64,000 bases of DNA from JBBATK01 sp046297095 (GCA_046297095.1 JBKCNS010000022.1:1-64000), one strand, 5' to 3'; numbered from the stretch's first letter, positions 17,707 to 26,608 are shown. Numbers and translations: made by a program. Notes: generated by a model not told the origin, from the sequence alone.

Positions 17707-17989
17707 CAACATACAGCATGATTGCAAATAGTGTTTTGCTCATTAGCCGGTGAGTGCTACTTTGCAGCGCCTCGAAGCATCGGCGCAACACTTCACTTCC
17801 AGTTGCACGTAGTTCCAATCTTTTTCAACGTTTTCCGAGCTGTTATTCGAGGCTGTGTGGGCAGAAGTAACCGCCAAGCACACATTGTGTTCCCCGCGTG
17901 TGGTCATCCGAATCGATTCTCGTACGCAATTTTCATCGGCAACATCCCATTCCTACGTTTTTTACTAACTCTCTTTTGTAGATACATCC

Positions 17990-19300
17990 ATGCCCAGAGC
18001 AGAACAGCCGACCTCTCAGGTCCCCACCGTTATCGATATCAACGAGCTTAAGACGCACAAGATTGCCGAGCTCACGCGCATTGCCAAAGCGCTGAACATT
18101 CCCGACACCTCCGACCTTCGTAAGCAGGAGCTCATCTTCCGCATTATCGAGGCGCAGTCGGCACTACAAATGAAAGAGCAACACACCGAGGGTGTTACCG
18201 TAAGTACCGGTGTGCTGGAAGTTTTGCCCGACGGCTACGGATTTCTTCGCTCGGCGGATTACAACTATCTGCCCTCGCCCGATGATATCTATGTATCGCC
18301 ATCGCAGATAAAGAAGTTTGGATTGCGCACCGGTGATACCGTGCGTGGCCACGTTCGCCCTCCCAAAGAAGGGGAGCGGTTCTTTGCGTTGCTCAAGGTG
18401 GAAACAGTGAACTACGTAGAGCCGGATCTGATGCGCGATCGCACCATTTTCGACAACCTTACACCAACCTATCCCGAGCGTCAGTTGAAGCTGGAGACTC
18501 TGCAAAGCGAGTTCCCTATGCGTATCATCGACATGCTCAGTCCTATTGGTAAGGGACAGCGTGGTTTGATTGTATCGCCGCCGAAGTCCGGTAAGACCAT
18601 TCTTCTGCAGAAAATTGCTAACAGTATTGCGCGTAATCATCCCGAAGTAAAGCTTATCGTGTTGCTTATCGATGAGCGCCCCGAGGAAGTAACCGACATG
18701 CAGCGCTCGGTAAAGGCTGAAGTGATTGCATCCACCTTCGACGAGCAGCCCGAGCGTCACGTGCAAGTGGCCGAGATGGTGCTCGAAAAAGCAAAGCGTC
18801 TTATCGAGGCAAAGCAGGATGTGGTGATTCTCCTTGATTCCATCACGCGCTTGGCCCGCGCTCACAATACCGTGATTCCTCACTCCGGAAAGATTCTCTC
18901 CGGCGGTGTGGATGCCAATGCTCTGCACAAACCGAAGCGTTTCTTTGGTGCTGCGCGTAATGTTGAAGAAGGCGGATCGCTCACAATCATTGCTACGGCA
19001 CTTATCGACACCGGCAGCCGCATGGACGAAGTGATCTTTGAAGAGTTTAAAGGTACGGGCAATATGGAGTTGGTGCTCGATCGCCGTTTGGCTGAGCGCC
19101 GCATATTCCCGGCTATCGATGTCAACAAATCAGGTACACGCAAGGAAGACTTGCTTATCTCGCCCGAGGATCTCAATCGCATTTGGATACTTCGCAAGTT
19201 CCTCAGCGACATGGGTAGCGTGGAAGCCATGGAGACGTTGCTGGACCGCATGAGCAAGACCAAGTCCAACAAGGAATTCTTGCAGACAATGAATTCCTAA
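17990..19300 (+). CDS. rho: Transcription termination factor Rho
   Basis: 436 residues. The N-terminal Rho-N helices (ELKTHKIAELTRIAKALNI) lead to the RNA-binding cold-shock-like domain (VSTGVLEVLPDGYGFLRS) and the ATPase domain with Walker A SPPKSGKTILLQKIA and VILLDSITRLARAHN, then Q-loop/R-loop LSGGVDANALHKPKRFFGAARN. It is compact: many Bacteroidota Rho proteins have a large disordered insert after Rho-N, and this one has none. A 283-bp leader without a gene precedes the start. The hexamer ends Rho-dependent transcripts. A terminator follows at 19419. Confidence 0.97.
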   Translation: MPRAEQPTSQVPTVIDINELKTHKIAELTRIAKALNIPDTSDLRKQELIFRIIEAQSALQMKEQHTEGVTVSTGVLEVLPDGYGFLRSADYNYLPSPDDIYVSPSQIKKFGLRTGDTVRGHVRPPKEGERFFALLKVETVNYVEPDLMRDRTIFDNLTPTYPERQLKLETLQSEFPMRIIDMLSPIGKGQRGLIVSPPKSGKTILLQKIANSIARNHPEVKLIVLLIDERPEEVTDMQRSVKAEVIASTFDEQPERHVQVAEMVLEKAKRLIEAKQDVVILLDSITRLARAHNTVIPHSGKILSGGVDANALHKPKRFFGAARNVEEGGSLTIIATALIDTGSRMDEVIFEEFKGTGNMELVLDRRLAERRIFPAIDVNKSGTRKEDLLISPEDLNRIWILRKFLSDMGSVEAMETLLDRMSKTKSNKEFLQTMNS

Positions 19301-19645
19301 TTGAAGCAATCTTCGGTTCTCGAGAGAGCGTGGCTGAAGGTGGTCTCTCACCTCAGTTCTTTACCGCAATTCTTCTCGGTAGTTGTACTCAATAACTATC
19401 CACAATGATTCAGAAACGAAAAACCCCCGGCATCATATGATGTGCGGGGGTTTTGTTTTTGTAAACGCAGTTGTTTCACGCGTAGTCAGGAACGGAGCTC
19501 TTGCTTGGAAGCGGAGCATATACCGGTTGATCAAAACAGCATCGTACCGACGCTCTGTAGGCCGGCAGCGCGACATTTATAGAGACTTTGTGGACAAATC
19601 CTCACCGACTCTATTGACAGCTCTACAGAGACTCTATTGACAGCT
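19301..19645. other. Non-coding interval between rho and pyk
   Basis: No gene is visible. The interval contains a terminator (19419-19460) and the first part of a 23-bp tandem array that runs into the 3' end of pyk. Confidence 0.65.
19419..19460 (+). terminator. Bidirectional-looking terminator between rho and pyk
   Basis: AAAACCCCCG pairs with CGGGGGTTTT around a CATCATATGATG core, followed by GTTTTTG. The A-run on the left could also serve the convergent pyk transcript. Confidence 0.85.
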
Positions 19646-19667
19646 CTACAGAGATTCTATAGACAGC
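19607..19667. repeat. 23-bp tandem repeat reaching into the pyk stop codon
   Basis: Two identical 23-bp units starting GACTCTATTGACAGCTC (19607-19629 and 19630-19652) and a diverged 15-bp third unit (19653-19667). The second and third units contain the pyk stop and encode its last residues. Confidence 0.85.
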
Positions 19668-21100
19668 ATATTCGTTCGGGAACGAGCCACTAAGGGCCGG
19701 CCGATGGTAAACACTATGGTGTTGCCCTTGGAGAAATATCCTCTGCCCACAAGGAGCTTCTTGATATGTTCAATGGTATCGTCGGTGGTGGTGACTTTCT
19801 CCACCACAAATCCATACACACCCCATGATAGTCCCACTCTGCGAGCGGTAGACACCTGCGAGGTTACAGCCAGAATGGGGGCGCGCGGACGTCTGTTAGA
19901 TATCAATTGGGCTGTCTGGCCGGAGTAACTGAGCGATGCAATGCCATCGATAGGTTGTTGCTCGGCAATAGTAGCAGCCGCAGCTGCAACAGACAATGTG
20001 TTTGCCTGCGCGTTGATATGCTGTTCTTTCAGCTCAACATTCATCACCAGACTGTTCATGGATTTTTCAGCTTCGGTACAGATCAATCGCATATACGAAA
20101 TCGCCTCCACGGGATAGGCTCCCACCGAGGTCTCCGCACTGAGCATCACGGCGTCGGTGCCATCGAGCACCGCATTGGCCACATCGCTGGCCTCGGCGCG
20201 TGTAGGTCGCGGATTCTTGATCATCGATTCCAACATCTGCGTGGCGGTGATCACGGGCTTTGCGTATTGTTTACACAGCGTAATAATGCGCTTCTGCTCC
20301 ATGGGTACCTGAGCCGGCGGAATCTCCACGCCCAGGTCTCCGCGGGCCACCATGATGCCATCGCTCACACGGATAATTGCCTCGATGTTTACCAATGCTT
20401 CGGGCTTTTCGATCTTAGCAATAACAGGAATGTCTGCGTGTAGCAGCTGTAATGTTTTGCGAACCTGCTGAACATCTTTTGCCGTGCGTACGAACGATAC
20501 CGCGATGTAATCTACCTTTTGCTTCACGGCAAAGGCAATATCTAAGCGGTCCTTGGCCGTGAGGGAAGGTAGACTCACATTGATGTTAGGAAGATTTAAA
20601 CCCTTCCGCGATTTGAGCAAACCGCCATTGATTACCACGGCGCGAACAAACACGCCATCGGAGCTCACAACCTGTGCAGAGAGCAGTCCATCGTCGAACA
20701 ACAAGGTATCGCCTTTACGCACATCGCGAGCCAGCGAGGGATACTCTAATGGAATGGTTCCCTCCGGTGTGCGAAGTTTCTTCCGTTTCACCACGGCAGG
20801 ATCCGCGATAATTATCTCATGTCCGGTCATGAGCATGCGGCCTTCGCCAAGCTCGCCTACGCGAAGCTTTGGGCCTTGCAAGTCGGCAATGATGGGAACG
20901 TGTAAGCCTGTTTTCTTTTCAGCGGCGCGAATAAGCTTCACCGCTTTGGTGTGGGCTTCGTGACTGCTGTGGCTCATATTCAGCCTGAAAGCCGAAGCGC
21001 CCGCATAGAGGGCCTCCACAATTTTGTCCTCGCTGCCCAAAGCCGGACCCATAGTGCAAAGGATCTTTGTTTTATGTGTTAGATACGACGGCGTTTTCAT
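19646..21100 (-). CDS. pyk: Pyruvate kinase
   Basis: 484 residues from ATG 21100 (MKTPSYLTHKTKILCTMGP). The frame is open to 21181, but that part is a 12-bp DNA repeat encoding TDTRTDIRTDSR and lies close to the promoter, so it is probably leader. Motifs: FRLNMSHSSHEAH, DLQGPKLRVGEL, VIAKIEKPEAL, the metal/phosphate loop IMVARGDLGVEIP, ITATQMLESM and RAEASDVANAVLDGTDAVMLSAE. The enzyme converts phosphoenolpyruvate and ADP to pyruvate and ATP at the end of glycolysis. The C-terminal domain is normal length. The last residues (LSIESL) derive from a tandem repeat. Confidence 0.96.
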   Translation of the reverse strand: MKTPSYLTHKTKILCTMGPALGSEDKIVEALYAGASAFRLNMSHSSHEAHTKAVKLIRAAEKKTGLHVPIIADLQGPKLRVGELGEGRMLMTGHEIIIADPAVVKRKKLRTPEGTIPLEYPSLARDVRKGDTLLFDDGLLSAQVVSSDGVFVRAVVINGGLLKSRKGLNLPNINVSLPSLTAKDRLDIAFAVKQKVDYIAVSFVRTAKDVQQVRKTLQLLHADIPVIAKIEKPEALVNIEAIIRVSDGIMVARGDLGVEIPPAQVPMEQKRIITLCKQYAKPVITATQMLESMIKNPRPTRAEASDVANAVLDGTDAVMLSAETSVGAYPVEAISYMRLICTEAEKSMNSLVMNVELKEQHINAQANTLSVAAAAATIAEQQPIDGIASLSYSGQTAQLISNRRPRAPILAVTSQVSTARRVGLSWGVYGFVVEKVTTTDDTIEHIKKLLVGRGYFSKGNTIVFTIGRPLVARSRTNMLSIESL

Positions 21101-21118
21101 GGTGTATGTGCGAGAGTC

Positions 21119-21154
21119 TGTACGAATGTCTGTACGAGTGTCTGTACGAGTGTA
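21119..21154. repeat. 12-bp tandem repeat in the pyk leader
   Basis: Three units TGTACGAATGTC, TGTACGAGTGTC and TGTACGAGTGTA lie between the pyk promoter and its ATG. Confidence 0.8.
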
Positions 21155-21183
21155 AAAGCGAGTGTGTGAGCAACTACTCACTG

Positions 21184-21191
21184 CAAAAGTA
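21184..21191 (-). promoter_or_regulatory. pyk promoter -7 element
   Basis: Reads TACTTTTG (followed by C) on the minus strand, matching TAnnTTTG. It lies 84 bp upstream of the pyk ATG, leaving the 12-bp repeat in the leader. No clear -33 TTTG is seen. Confidence 0.5.
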
Positions 21192-21387
21192 CCGCTTTGT
21201 GACGAAGGAATGATCGAATGAGCTACAGAGCATACCCCGTGAGCTCAACCTGCGCGGCGGGCGCTATCTCATGGACGTACACGCAACCAGAGTATGGCAA
21301 CGTGTACACGAACATTTCATTGGTACTCTGCAAGCTTTTCTATAGTTTGACCATCAAGTACAACATATTCACCTAACGGAGAAAATC

Positions 21388-21969
21388 ATGAAACTTGTGA
21401 AGCTTGCAGGTACACTGGCATGCCTTGTGTGTGCTGTTGTGGTAACATCACTGCCGGCCATGGCGCAGTTCACCAAAGGATCGAACTACCTTGGCGCCCG
21501 CACGGGTATTGGTGCGCGCGACGGTGCCATTGCGATCAGTTTAGATTTCGATCACTGCCTGATGAAGGAACGCGAGTTCGGACCGGGACAAGTAGTAGTG
21601 GGCGGCAGCATCGACGCATCATGGCCAAGCGAGTCCAAGAAAACCGTCATCGGCGGCGTTGATTTATCGTACGATGCAAACACCACCTTCGTACCTATAT
21701 CGGCGCACGTGAGTTATCACTTCGGCCCCATGATGGACGACAAACGTATTGACCCGTTCTTCTTGGTAGGTATGGCGTATCGGTACATCGTTGTGAGCAA
21801 CGAGTACGGTTCGCAGTATGCTAACCTGAATGCATCAATCGACTACAGCGACTTTGGATTAGTAGGAGCAGCAGGTGTTCGCTACTTTATCGACAGTAAA
21901 TGGAACGCACACGCTCGCATCGGTTTCGGTTCCACCTTTATCAGTGCCGGTGTGTCCATGAAGCTGTAA
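21388..21969 (+). CDS. Small outer-membrane beta-barrel protein
   Basis: 193 residues with a clear signal peptide (KLAGTLACLVCAVVVTSLPAMAQ) and ribosome site (GGAG, 9 bp before ATG). The mature chain shows alternating strand segments: NYLGARTGIGARDGAIAI, FVPISAHVSYHFGPMM, RIDPFFLVGMAYRYIV and a final ARIGFGSTFISAGVSMKL. This is the pattern of an eight-strand OmpA/OprF-like or porin-type beta-barrel of unknown ligand. It stands alone, with pyk divergent upstream and the methyltransferase convergent downstream. Confidence 0.75.
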   Translation: MKLVKLAGTLACLVCAVVVTSLPAMAQFTKGSNYLGARTGIGARDGAIAISLDFDHCLMKEREFGPGQVVVGGSIDASWPSESKKTVIGGVDLSYDANTTFVPISAHVSYHFGPMMDDKRIDPFFLVGMAYRYIVVSNEYGSQYANLNASIDYSDFGLVGAAGVRYFIDSKWNAHARIGFGSTFISAGVSMKL

Positions 21970-22031
21970 TGTACGCCTTGGTACAACAGCTCTTCGTACT
22001 CTCGGTATAACATCTCTTCAAGCAGAAGCTC

Positions 22032-22868
22032 TTAGTTTGGAAGTCGCAACACATAGGCGGCTTCCAAGCTGAGCAGCGATTTCACAAACGGCAGATTCTT
22101 CAATGCCGTGATGCGTATGGTAGGCAGCCCGAATTTCATCTTGAACACCGGGCGCAGCAGAAAATATTCCTCACCCACCACCTCGTAGCCCGCATCTGCT
22201 GCGGCTTTCAGCATCTTTTGCGCGCTGAATCGTATTGACGCCAATCGTTCAACCTCCTCTGCATTCGGTGCCTGTTTGGCTGTTCCGGCAATGCGCACAA
22301 AAAGTTTTTTGGGCAGCATGTGTAAATAGGGAATAGCTCCCCAGATGTTCTCCAGCAACTGTTGATGGCCACCAAACGGTGAGCTATACGGAGGGAATGT
22401 TACGTGAACGAATCCGCCCGGAGCAAGGATCTTCTTGATGTTCGTCAGGGCCAGCGTGGCATCGTCCAAATGCTCAATTACATCGCGTAGCAGCACCAGA
22501 TTGAACGACGTTCTCCACTCATCTTTTGGCTCGGTAAAAAGAATATCGTGTTTCGACAACACCAGATCTATACCGAGAATCTTCGCGATACGCTCTGCGA
22601 ACTCAAGGCGTATCTCGGAGATGTCTGTTCCCAAAGCTTCGCCGGCACCCGCTTGCACAAAGGCCTCCAGTACCCCGGCTTCGCCACAGCCGATATCTGC
22701 CACTGCATCGCCGGGCTTAAAGAACCCGCGCTGCATCATCTCCGGCACCAGCACTTGACGCCCAAGTTGATAGGGATAGTTCCAATAATATTTGGCGTAG
22801 TCGGGAAGCCCCGGTGCGGATTGCACGGAAGCTGAAAGGTCCGGAATAATTTCTTGTGAGTGCCCCAT
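22032..22868 (-). CDS. Class I SAM-dependent methyltransferase
   Basis: 278 residues from ATG 22868; a TTG at 22943 overlapping the upstream stop is an alternative that would add 25 residues. Motif I is VADIGCGEAGVLEAF, followed by GTDISEIRLEFAERIA, the motif IV region NLVLLRDVIEHLDD and post-motif ILAPGGFVHVTFPPYSSPFGGHQ. This is the Methyltransf_11/25 type acting on a small molecule or lipid-linked substrate. The C-terminal hydrophobic and basic tail suggests possible membrane association. The acceptor is unknown. The upstream barrel gene overlaps or nearly abuts it. Confidence 0.85.
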   Translation of the reverse strand: MGHSQEIIPDLSASVQSAPGLPDYAKYYWNYPYQLGRQVLVPEMMQRGFFKPGDAVADIGCGEAGVLEAFVQAGAGEALGTDISEIRLEFAERIAKILGIDLVLSKHDILFTEPKDEWRTSFNLVLLRDVIEHLDDATLALTNIKKILAPGGFVHVTFPPYSSPFGGHQQLLENIWGAIPYLHMLPKKLFVRIAGTAKQAPNAEEVERLASIRFSAQKMLKAAADAGYEVVGEEYFLLRPVFKMKFGLPTIRITALKNLPFVKSLLSLEAAYVLRLPN

Positions 22869-22939
22869 GGCGTGATCCAAGTGGTGTTCGTAAAGCGTAA
22901 AGATACTACCAACTGCAGGCGCTGCACCTGCATAAATTG

Positions 22940-23734
22940 TCAATCCCGCTTGGTTGCAAGTTGCAAGCCGATCAAAAGACGCACTGCTCCGGCCCCAATA
23001 CTCAACTTGTCGCTTTGCCGATCAATGAATCGTGTATCGGACTCGGGCAGTGAAGCAAACGGCGCAATAATATTCGGTGCATAGGTGTACGACAACTCCA
23101 CCAGAATACTACCTGCCGATCGATGAAAGTAATTGTCAAAACACAATTCCATACCTGCGCTCACTCGAGCAAGTGGAACCAGTGAGCGTTGAGCGAGTCG
23201 CACGCCTGATTGCAGATCCTCGCCCGCCACGGTGCTCACGATATCTTCGTTCCATGTTACCGAAGTAAACGAGGCTCCGATGCCTACTCCCACAAACTCT
23301 CGGAACTGTGAAGAGGACGGACTATATTCAAGGCAAAGAGCTACCGGCATTGACTCAATACTGACCACCTGATTTGTTCGGCGTATTCCAACAAACAAGT
23401 CAGGTATGCGAGAGCTGTACACATCCACCTCTCCGTTTGCGGCAGCTGCGGAGTTGATAAATCCCGCATCAATACCTGCCGCCAATGCTCCGCGGCGCAG
23501 TTTTAACGCAGCGTGAAAGCACACCGGAGCCGAAAACGCCATGGACGATGCTCCGGTTTTTTGTTCCAATGCCGCAAAGAAATCAGTGGCAGACAATCCT
23601 TTTTCCGGACCCGCACGCAGGTTGATCAGTAGGGCGTTCGGCGGAGCGGTGCCCGATGCAGCGGCATGAACCCACGCAGCTATCGCCAGCATAGCAGCGA
23701 GCAATGTTCGGCTCGGCGAAGTGGGTACTCTCAT
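22940..23734 (-). CDS. Putative outer-membrane barrel protein
   Basis: 264 residues. A signal peptide (TLLAAMLAIAAWVHAAASG) leads into sequence with regularly spaced strand-like segments (VCFHAALKLRRGALAAGIDA, EFVGVGIGASFTSVTW, GSILVELSYTYAPNII) and an end VRLLIGLQLATKRD, which is consistent with a PorT-like beta barrel. I do not recognise a named family. It is upstream of, and probably co-transcribed with, the methyltransferase; whether the two cooperate is unknown. Confidence 0.62.
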   Translation of the reverse strand: MRVPTSPSRTLLAAMLAIAAWVHAAASGTAPPNALLINLRAGPEKGLSATDFFAALEQKTGASSMAFSAPVCFHAALKLRRGALAAGIDAGFINSAAAANGEVDVYSSRIPDLFVGIRRTNQVVSIESMPVALCLEYSPSSSQFREFVGVGIGASFTSVTWNEDIVSTVAGEDLQSGVRLAQRSLVPLARVSAGMELCFDNYFHRSAGSILVELSYTYAPNIIAPFASLPESDTRFIDRQSDKLSIGAGAVRLLIGLQLATKRD

Positions 23735-23825
23735 GAAGTGATCATTTTATACATCAACTCAAACCGGTTCTCGCTATAGAGCGCTTGAATCTACAAGAGT
23801 CAATAACAGCGGCTCCGAGGAGCAA

Positions 23826-24737
23826 TCAAAGAATGTTCTTTCCCATAGTAGACGCTACAACATCGCATGCGAAAATGGCACTGCTGTTTTTGTCGTCGAG
23901 AATGGGATTTACTTCGGCCACTTCCAGACTGCGCAGCAGTCCGCTCTCGGCAATCATTTCCATTGCAAGATGAATCTCTCGGTACGACAATCCGCCCGGC
24001 ACCGGCGTTCCTACGCCTTTAACCAAGGTGGGATCTACACTATCCAAGTCGAAGCTCACGTGTAAATGATCCACATGTTCTTTCATGTGGCGAAGCACAT
24101 TTTTCATCACGGCATACATGCCTTTCTTGTCCAGGTCCGGCATCGTGTATGCCTGCACTTTGCAGCTCTTGATGAGCGTGCGCTCGCCGGGATCCACACT
24201 GCGAATGCCAACGAGTGCCACGTTCGTAGGATCGAGTTTTGGCGCGAAGCCCATGATATTTGTGAGCAAGGGAGTGCCATATCCCAACGACACCGAGAGT
24301 GGCATGCCGTGAATGTTTCCCGAAGGCGTAGAGTCCGGTGTGTTCATATCTGCATGCGCATCTATCCATACCACACCCAGCCTTTTGTTATTCTCTCGGC
24401 AGTGCGCGGAAATGCCTGCCAGCGAGCCAATACTCATACTGTGATCACCACCGAGTATCAGCGGAAAGCGATCGCGGTCTAAAATGCTCTTTACAGACTT
24501 CGCTAGTCGTTCGCAAGCCCTGCGTATCTCCGGCAGGTATTTAAGCGTAGGGTCTTTGATGGTCTGCACTTCTTGTGTCTTTACCTGTATGTCGCCCTCG
24601 TCGGCAACGGTATATCCAAGAGCCGTTAGCCTGCCTGCTATATCGGCAATACGAATGGCACTGGGGCCCATATCCACGCCGCGCCTGTCGGCACCCAAGT
24701 CCATGGGAAATCCAAGTAACGAGATTGTCGGCTTCAT
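23826..24737 (-). CDS. rocF: Arginase
   Basis: 303 residues, the usual length. Manganese ligands are in GGDHSMSIGSLAG, WIDAHADMNTPDSTPSGNIHGMPLS (DAHAD) and SFDLDSVDP, and VKGVGTPVPGGLSYREIHLAMEMI is the arginase C-terminal signature. It hydrolyses arginine to ornithine and urea in the cytoplasm. The agmatinase alternative is less likely because the N-terminus (SLLGFPMDLGADRRGVDMGPSAIR) and the GNIHGMP loop are arginase-like. It is divergent from pntB across an intergenic region with back-to-back promoters. Confidence 0.93.
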   Translation of the reverse strand: MKPTISLLGFPMDLGADRRGVDMGPSAIRIADIAGRLTALGYTVADEGDIQVKTQEVQTIKDPTLKYLPEIRRACERLAKSVKSILDRDRFPLILGGDHSMSIGSLAGISAHCRENNKRLGVVWIDAHADMNTPDSTPSGNIHGMPLSVSLGYGTPLLTNIMGFAPKLDPTNVALVGIRSVDPGERTLIKSCKVQAYTMPDLDKKGMYAVMKNVLRHMKEHVDHLHVSFDLDSVDPTLVKGVGTPVPGGLSYREIHLAMEMIAESGLLRSLEVAEVNPILDDKNSSAIFACDVVASTMGKNIL

Positions 24738-24785
24738 GCATCAACGATGAGTAGTGAACGGGATGTCGCGTAAATAATCACAGGG

Positions 24786-24793
24786 CAAATGTA
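24786..24793 (-). promoter_or_regulatory. Arginase promoter -7 element
   Basis: TACATTTG (then C) on the minus strand, 49 bp upstream of the arginase ATG; it is divergent to the pntB element 42 bp away. Confidence 0.5.
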
Positions 24794-24820
24794 CGAAACA
24801 TCACAGCCGCCTGCCGCGGT

Positions 24821-24842
24821 TGGGCTAGCCCACGTATATTTG
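24821..24842 (+). promoter_or_regulatory. pntB promoter -7 element with adjoining 12-bp palindrome
   Basis: TATATTTG at 24835-24842 is a full TAnnTTTG match. The perfect palindrome TGGGCTAGCCCA (24821-24832) ends 2 bp before it, inside the promoter spacer, where a regulator could act on pntB or on both divergent genes. Confidence 0.55.
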
Positions 24843-24885
24843 CACCACTCGGTTGTGACCTGTACTATCATTGTGTGTTTCGGCT

Positions 24886-26313
24886 ATGGAATCAATGCCT
24901 TTTGTGAACTACTCGATACTCATTGTTTGCTACCTCATAGCATCAGTGCTCTTTGTAATAGGGTTGAAGATGCTCTCGCACCCGGATAGTGCGCGTCGCG
25001 GTAATATTCTCGCCGCTGTTGGTATGGGCGTGGGAATTCTCGGCACGCTGCTTCTTCACGAATCGAATGGCGAACCAATTCACAATCATTTATGGATGAT
25101 TGCGGCCATGGCTATCGGCACCGTGTTGGGCTGGGTTTCGGCAAAGAGAGTGGCCATGACGGCCATGCCGCAAATGGTGTCCATTTTCAATGGTATGGGT
25201 GGTGCGTGTGCCGCAGCAATTTCCCTTATTGAATTTGGCCACGCCACAGCGCATACCGAGGGCGCTCTACCCATGCAGATGGGCTTGTCTATGACCATCA
25301 TTGCCGGCTTGATTATTGGCTCTGTTTCCTTCAGCGGTTCCGTGATAGCGTTCTTTAAGCTGCAGGGAATTATGGAGAAGAATCTTCGCTTGCCTGCACA
25401 GAATATCTTCAATGCAGCAATGATGCTTGCTACGTTGGGTTTGGGAGTGTTTATTGTAACCTCGGGCAGCACCGACATGGGTTTAGTACTCACTGTGTTC
25501 GCGTTGTCCATTATCTACGGCGTGATGTTCGTTGCTCCCATCGGTGGTGCGGATATGCCGGTGGTAATCTCCTTGCTGAACTCTTTCACCGGTATGGCTG
25601 CTGCCTTCGGCGGATTTCTTTACAACAACCAGGCAATGCTCACCGGCGGTATTCTTGTAGGTGCGGCAGGTACTCTGCTTACGGTACTTATGTGTAAGGC
25701 AATGAATCGCTCACTGGTGGCGGTGTTGTTCTCGGCATTCGGTTCTAGCGGTTCCGGTGCTTCAACATCCACGGCTCAAGGCAGCATCAAGGAAATCAGC
25801 GCTACAGATGTTGCAGTGATGATGAACTATGCTTCGAATGTGGTGATCGTTCCGGGATATGGTTTGGCGGTAGCGCAAGGCCAACATATTGTGCAGAAAA
25901 TGGCGTCGATACTTGAAGAGCGTGGTGTTAATGTGAAGTATGCCATTCACCCCGTTGCCGGACGCATGCCCGGCCACATGAACGTGCTTCTTGCGGAATC
26001 AAATGTTCCGTACTCACAGCTCTTAGACATGGAAGAAATCAATCCCGAGTTTCCCGCAGCAGATGTGGTGATTGTGATTGGTGCCAACGACGTTGTGAAT
26101 CCCGCTGCACGCCACGACACAAACTCTCCTATTTACGGAATGCCCATTCTGGATGCCGACAAGGCCAAGAATGTGATTATCATGAAGCGGAGTATGAGTG
26201 CGGGTTACGCGGGCATCGACAACGAGTTGTTCTATTATCCCAACGCGTACATGTTCTTCGGCGATGCAAAGAAATCGCTGGAGCGCTTGGTGGATGAGCT
26301 CAACGCATTGTAA
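24886..26313 (+). CDS. pntB: NAD(P) transhydrogenase subunit beta
   Basis: 475 residues from ATG 24886; an ATG at 24895 is equally possible. About nine N-terminal membrane helices (ILIVCYLIASVLFVIG onward, with GGADMPVVISLLNSFTG) are followed by the NADP(H)-binding domain III (VVIVPGYGLAVAQGQH, KYAIHPVAGRMPGHMNVLLAE, DVVIVIGANDVVNPAA, IIMKRSMSAGYAG). It uses the proton gradient to move hydride from NADH to NADP+. The required PntA subunit is not next to it in this window; upstream is the divergent arginase and downstream a terminator. Confidence 0.94.
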   Translation: MESMPFVNYSILIVCYLIASVLFVIGLKMLSHPDSARRGNILAAVGMGVGILGTLLLHESNGEPIHNHLWMIAAMAIGTVLGWVSAKRVAMTAMPQMVSIFNGMGGACAAAISLIEFGHATAHTEGALPMQMGLSMTIIAGLIIGSVSFSGSVIAFFKLQGIMEKNLRLPAQNIFNAAMMLATLGLGVFIVTSGSTDMGLVLTVFALSIIYGVMFVAPIGGADMPVVISLLNSFTGMAAAFGGFLYNNQAMLTGGILVGAAGTLLTVLMCKAMNRSLVAVLFSAFGSSGSGASTSTAQGSIKEISATDVAVMMNYASNVVIVPGYGLAVAQGQHIVQKMASILEERGVNVKYAIHPVAGRMPGHMNVLLAESNVPYSQLLDMEEINPEFPAADVVIVIGANDVVNPAARHDTNSPIYGMPILDADKAKNVIIMKRSMSAGYAGIDNELFYYPNAYMFFGDAKKSLERLVDELNAL

Positions 26314-26446
26314 TTCTACGCAGAAGAAGAAGCCGAAGAAGATCCCAGCGATTATATTGTGTGCTTACACGCCCAAACGCTTCAACAGTGAATCGTGGTG
26401 GTGGCAGAGTAACACCCTTATGAATGTAGTTCTATAGTAGGAACAT

Positions 26447-26490
26447 CTTCACAAGACCTTCGCAACACCTTCACAAAACCTTCAGAAAAC
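26447..26490. repeat. Four 11-bp tandem units downstream of pntB
   Basis: CTTCACAAGAC, CTTCGCAACAC, CTTCACAAAAC and CTTCAGAAAAC follow each other without gaps and stop 2 bp before the terminator stem. Confidence 0.85.
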
Positions 26491-26492
26491 AG

Positions 26493-26530
26493 AAAGCCGG
26501 TACAACGAGTGTTGTACCGGCTTTTTCTTT
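26493..26530 (+). terminator. Strong terminator shared by pntB and cdsA
   Basis: AAAGCCGGTACAAC and GTTGTACCGGCTTT pair perfectly around a GAGT loop with T-rich tails on both sides, suiting convergent transcripts. Confidence 0.93.
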
Positions 26531-26561
26531 GTTCCAACCATAGTTGTCTCAACGAGTTTTA

Positions 26562-26608
26562 TGTCACACGCACGAGGTGTCACACGCACGAGGTGTTACA
26601 CGCACGAG
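26562..26608. repeat. 16-bp tandem repeat just beyond the cdsA stop
   Basis: Units TGTCACACGCACGAGG twice and TGTTACACGCACGAG once, ending 5 bp before the cdsA stop codon. Confidence 0.85.

Noticed and set aside
17722..18051. Candidate ftsL between rsmH and rho
   Set aside because: The frame overlaps rho by about 60 bases, has no single clean membrane helix with a following leucine zipper, and lacks a ribosome site.
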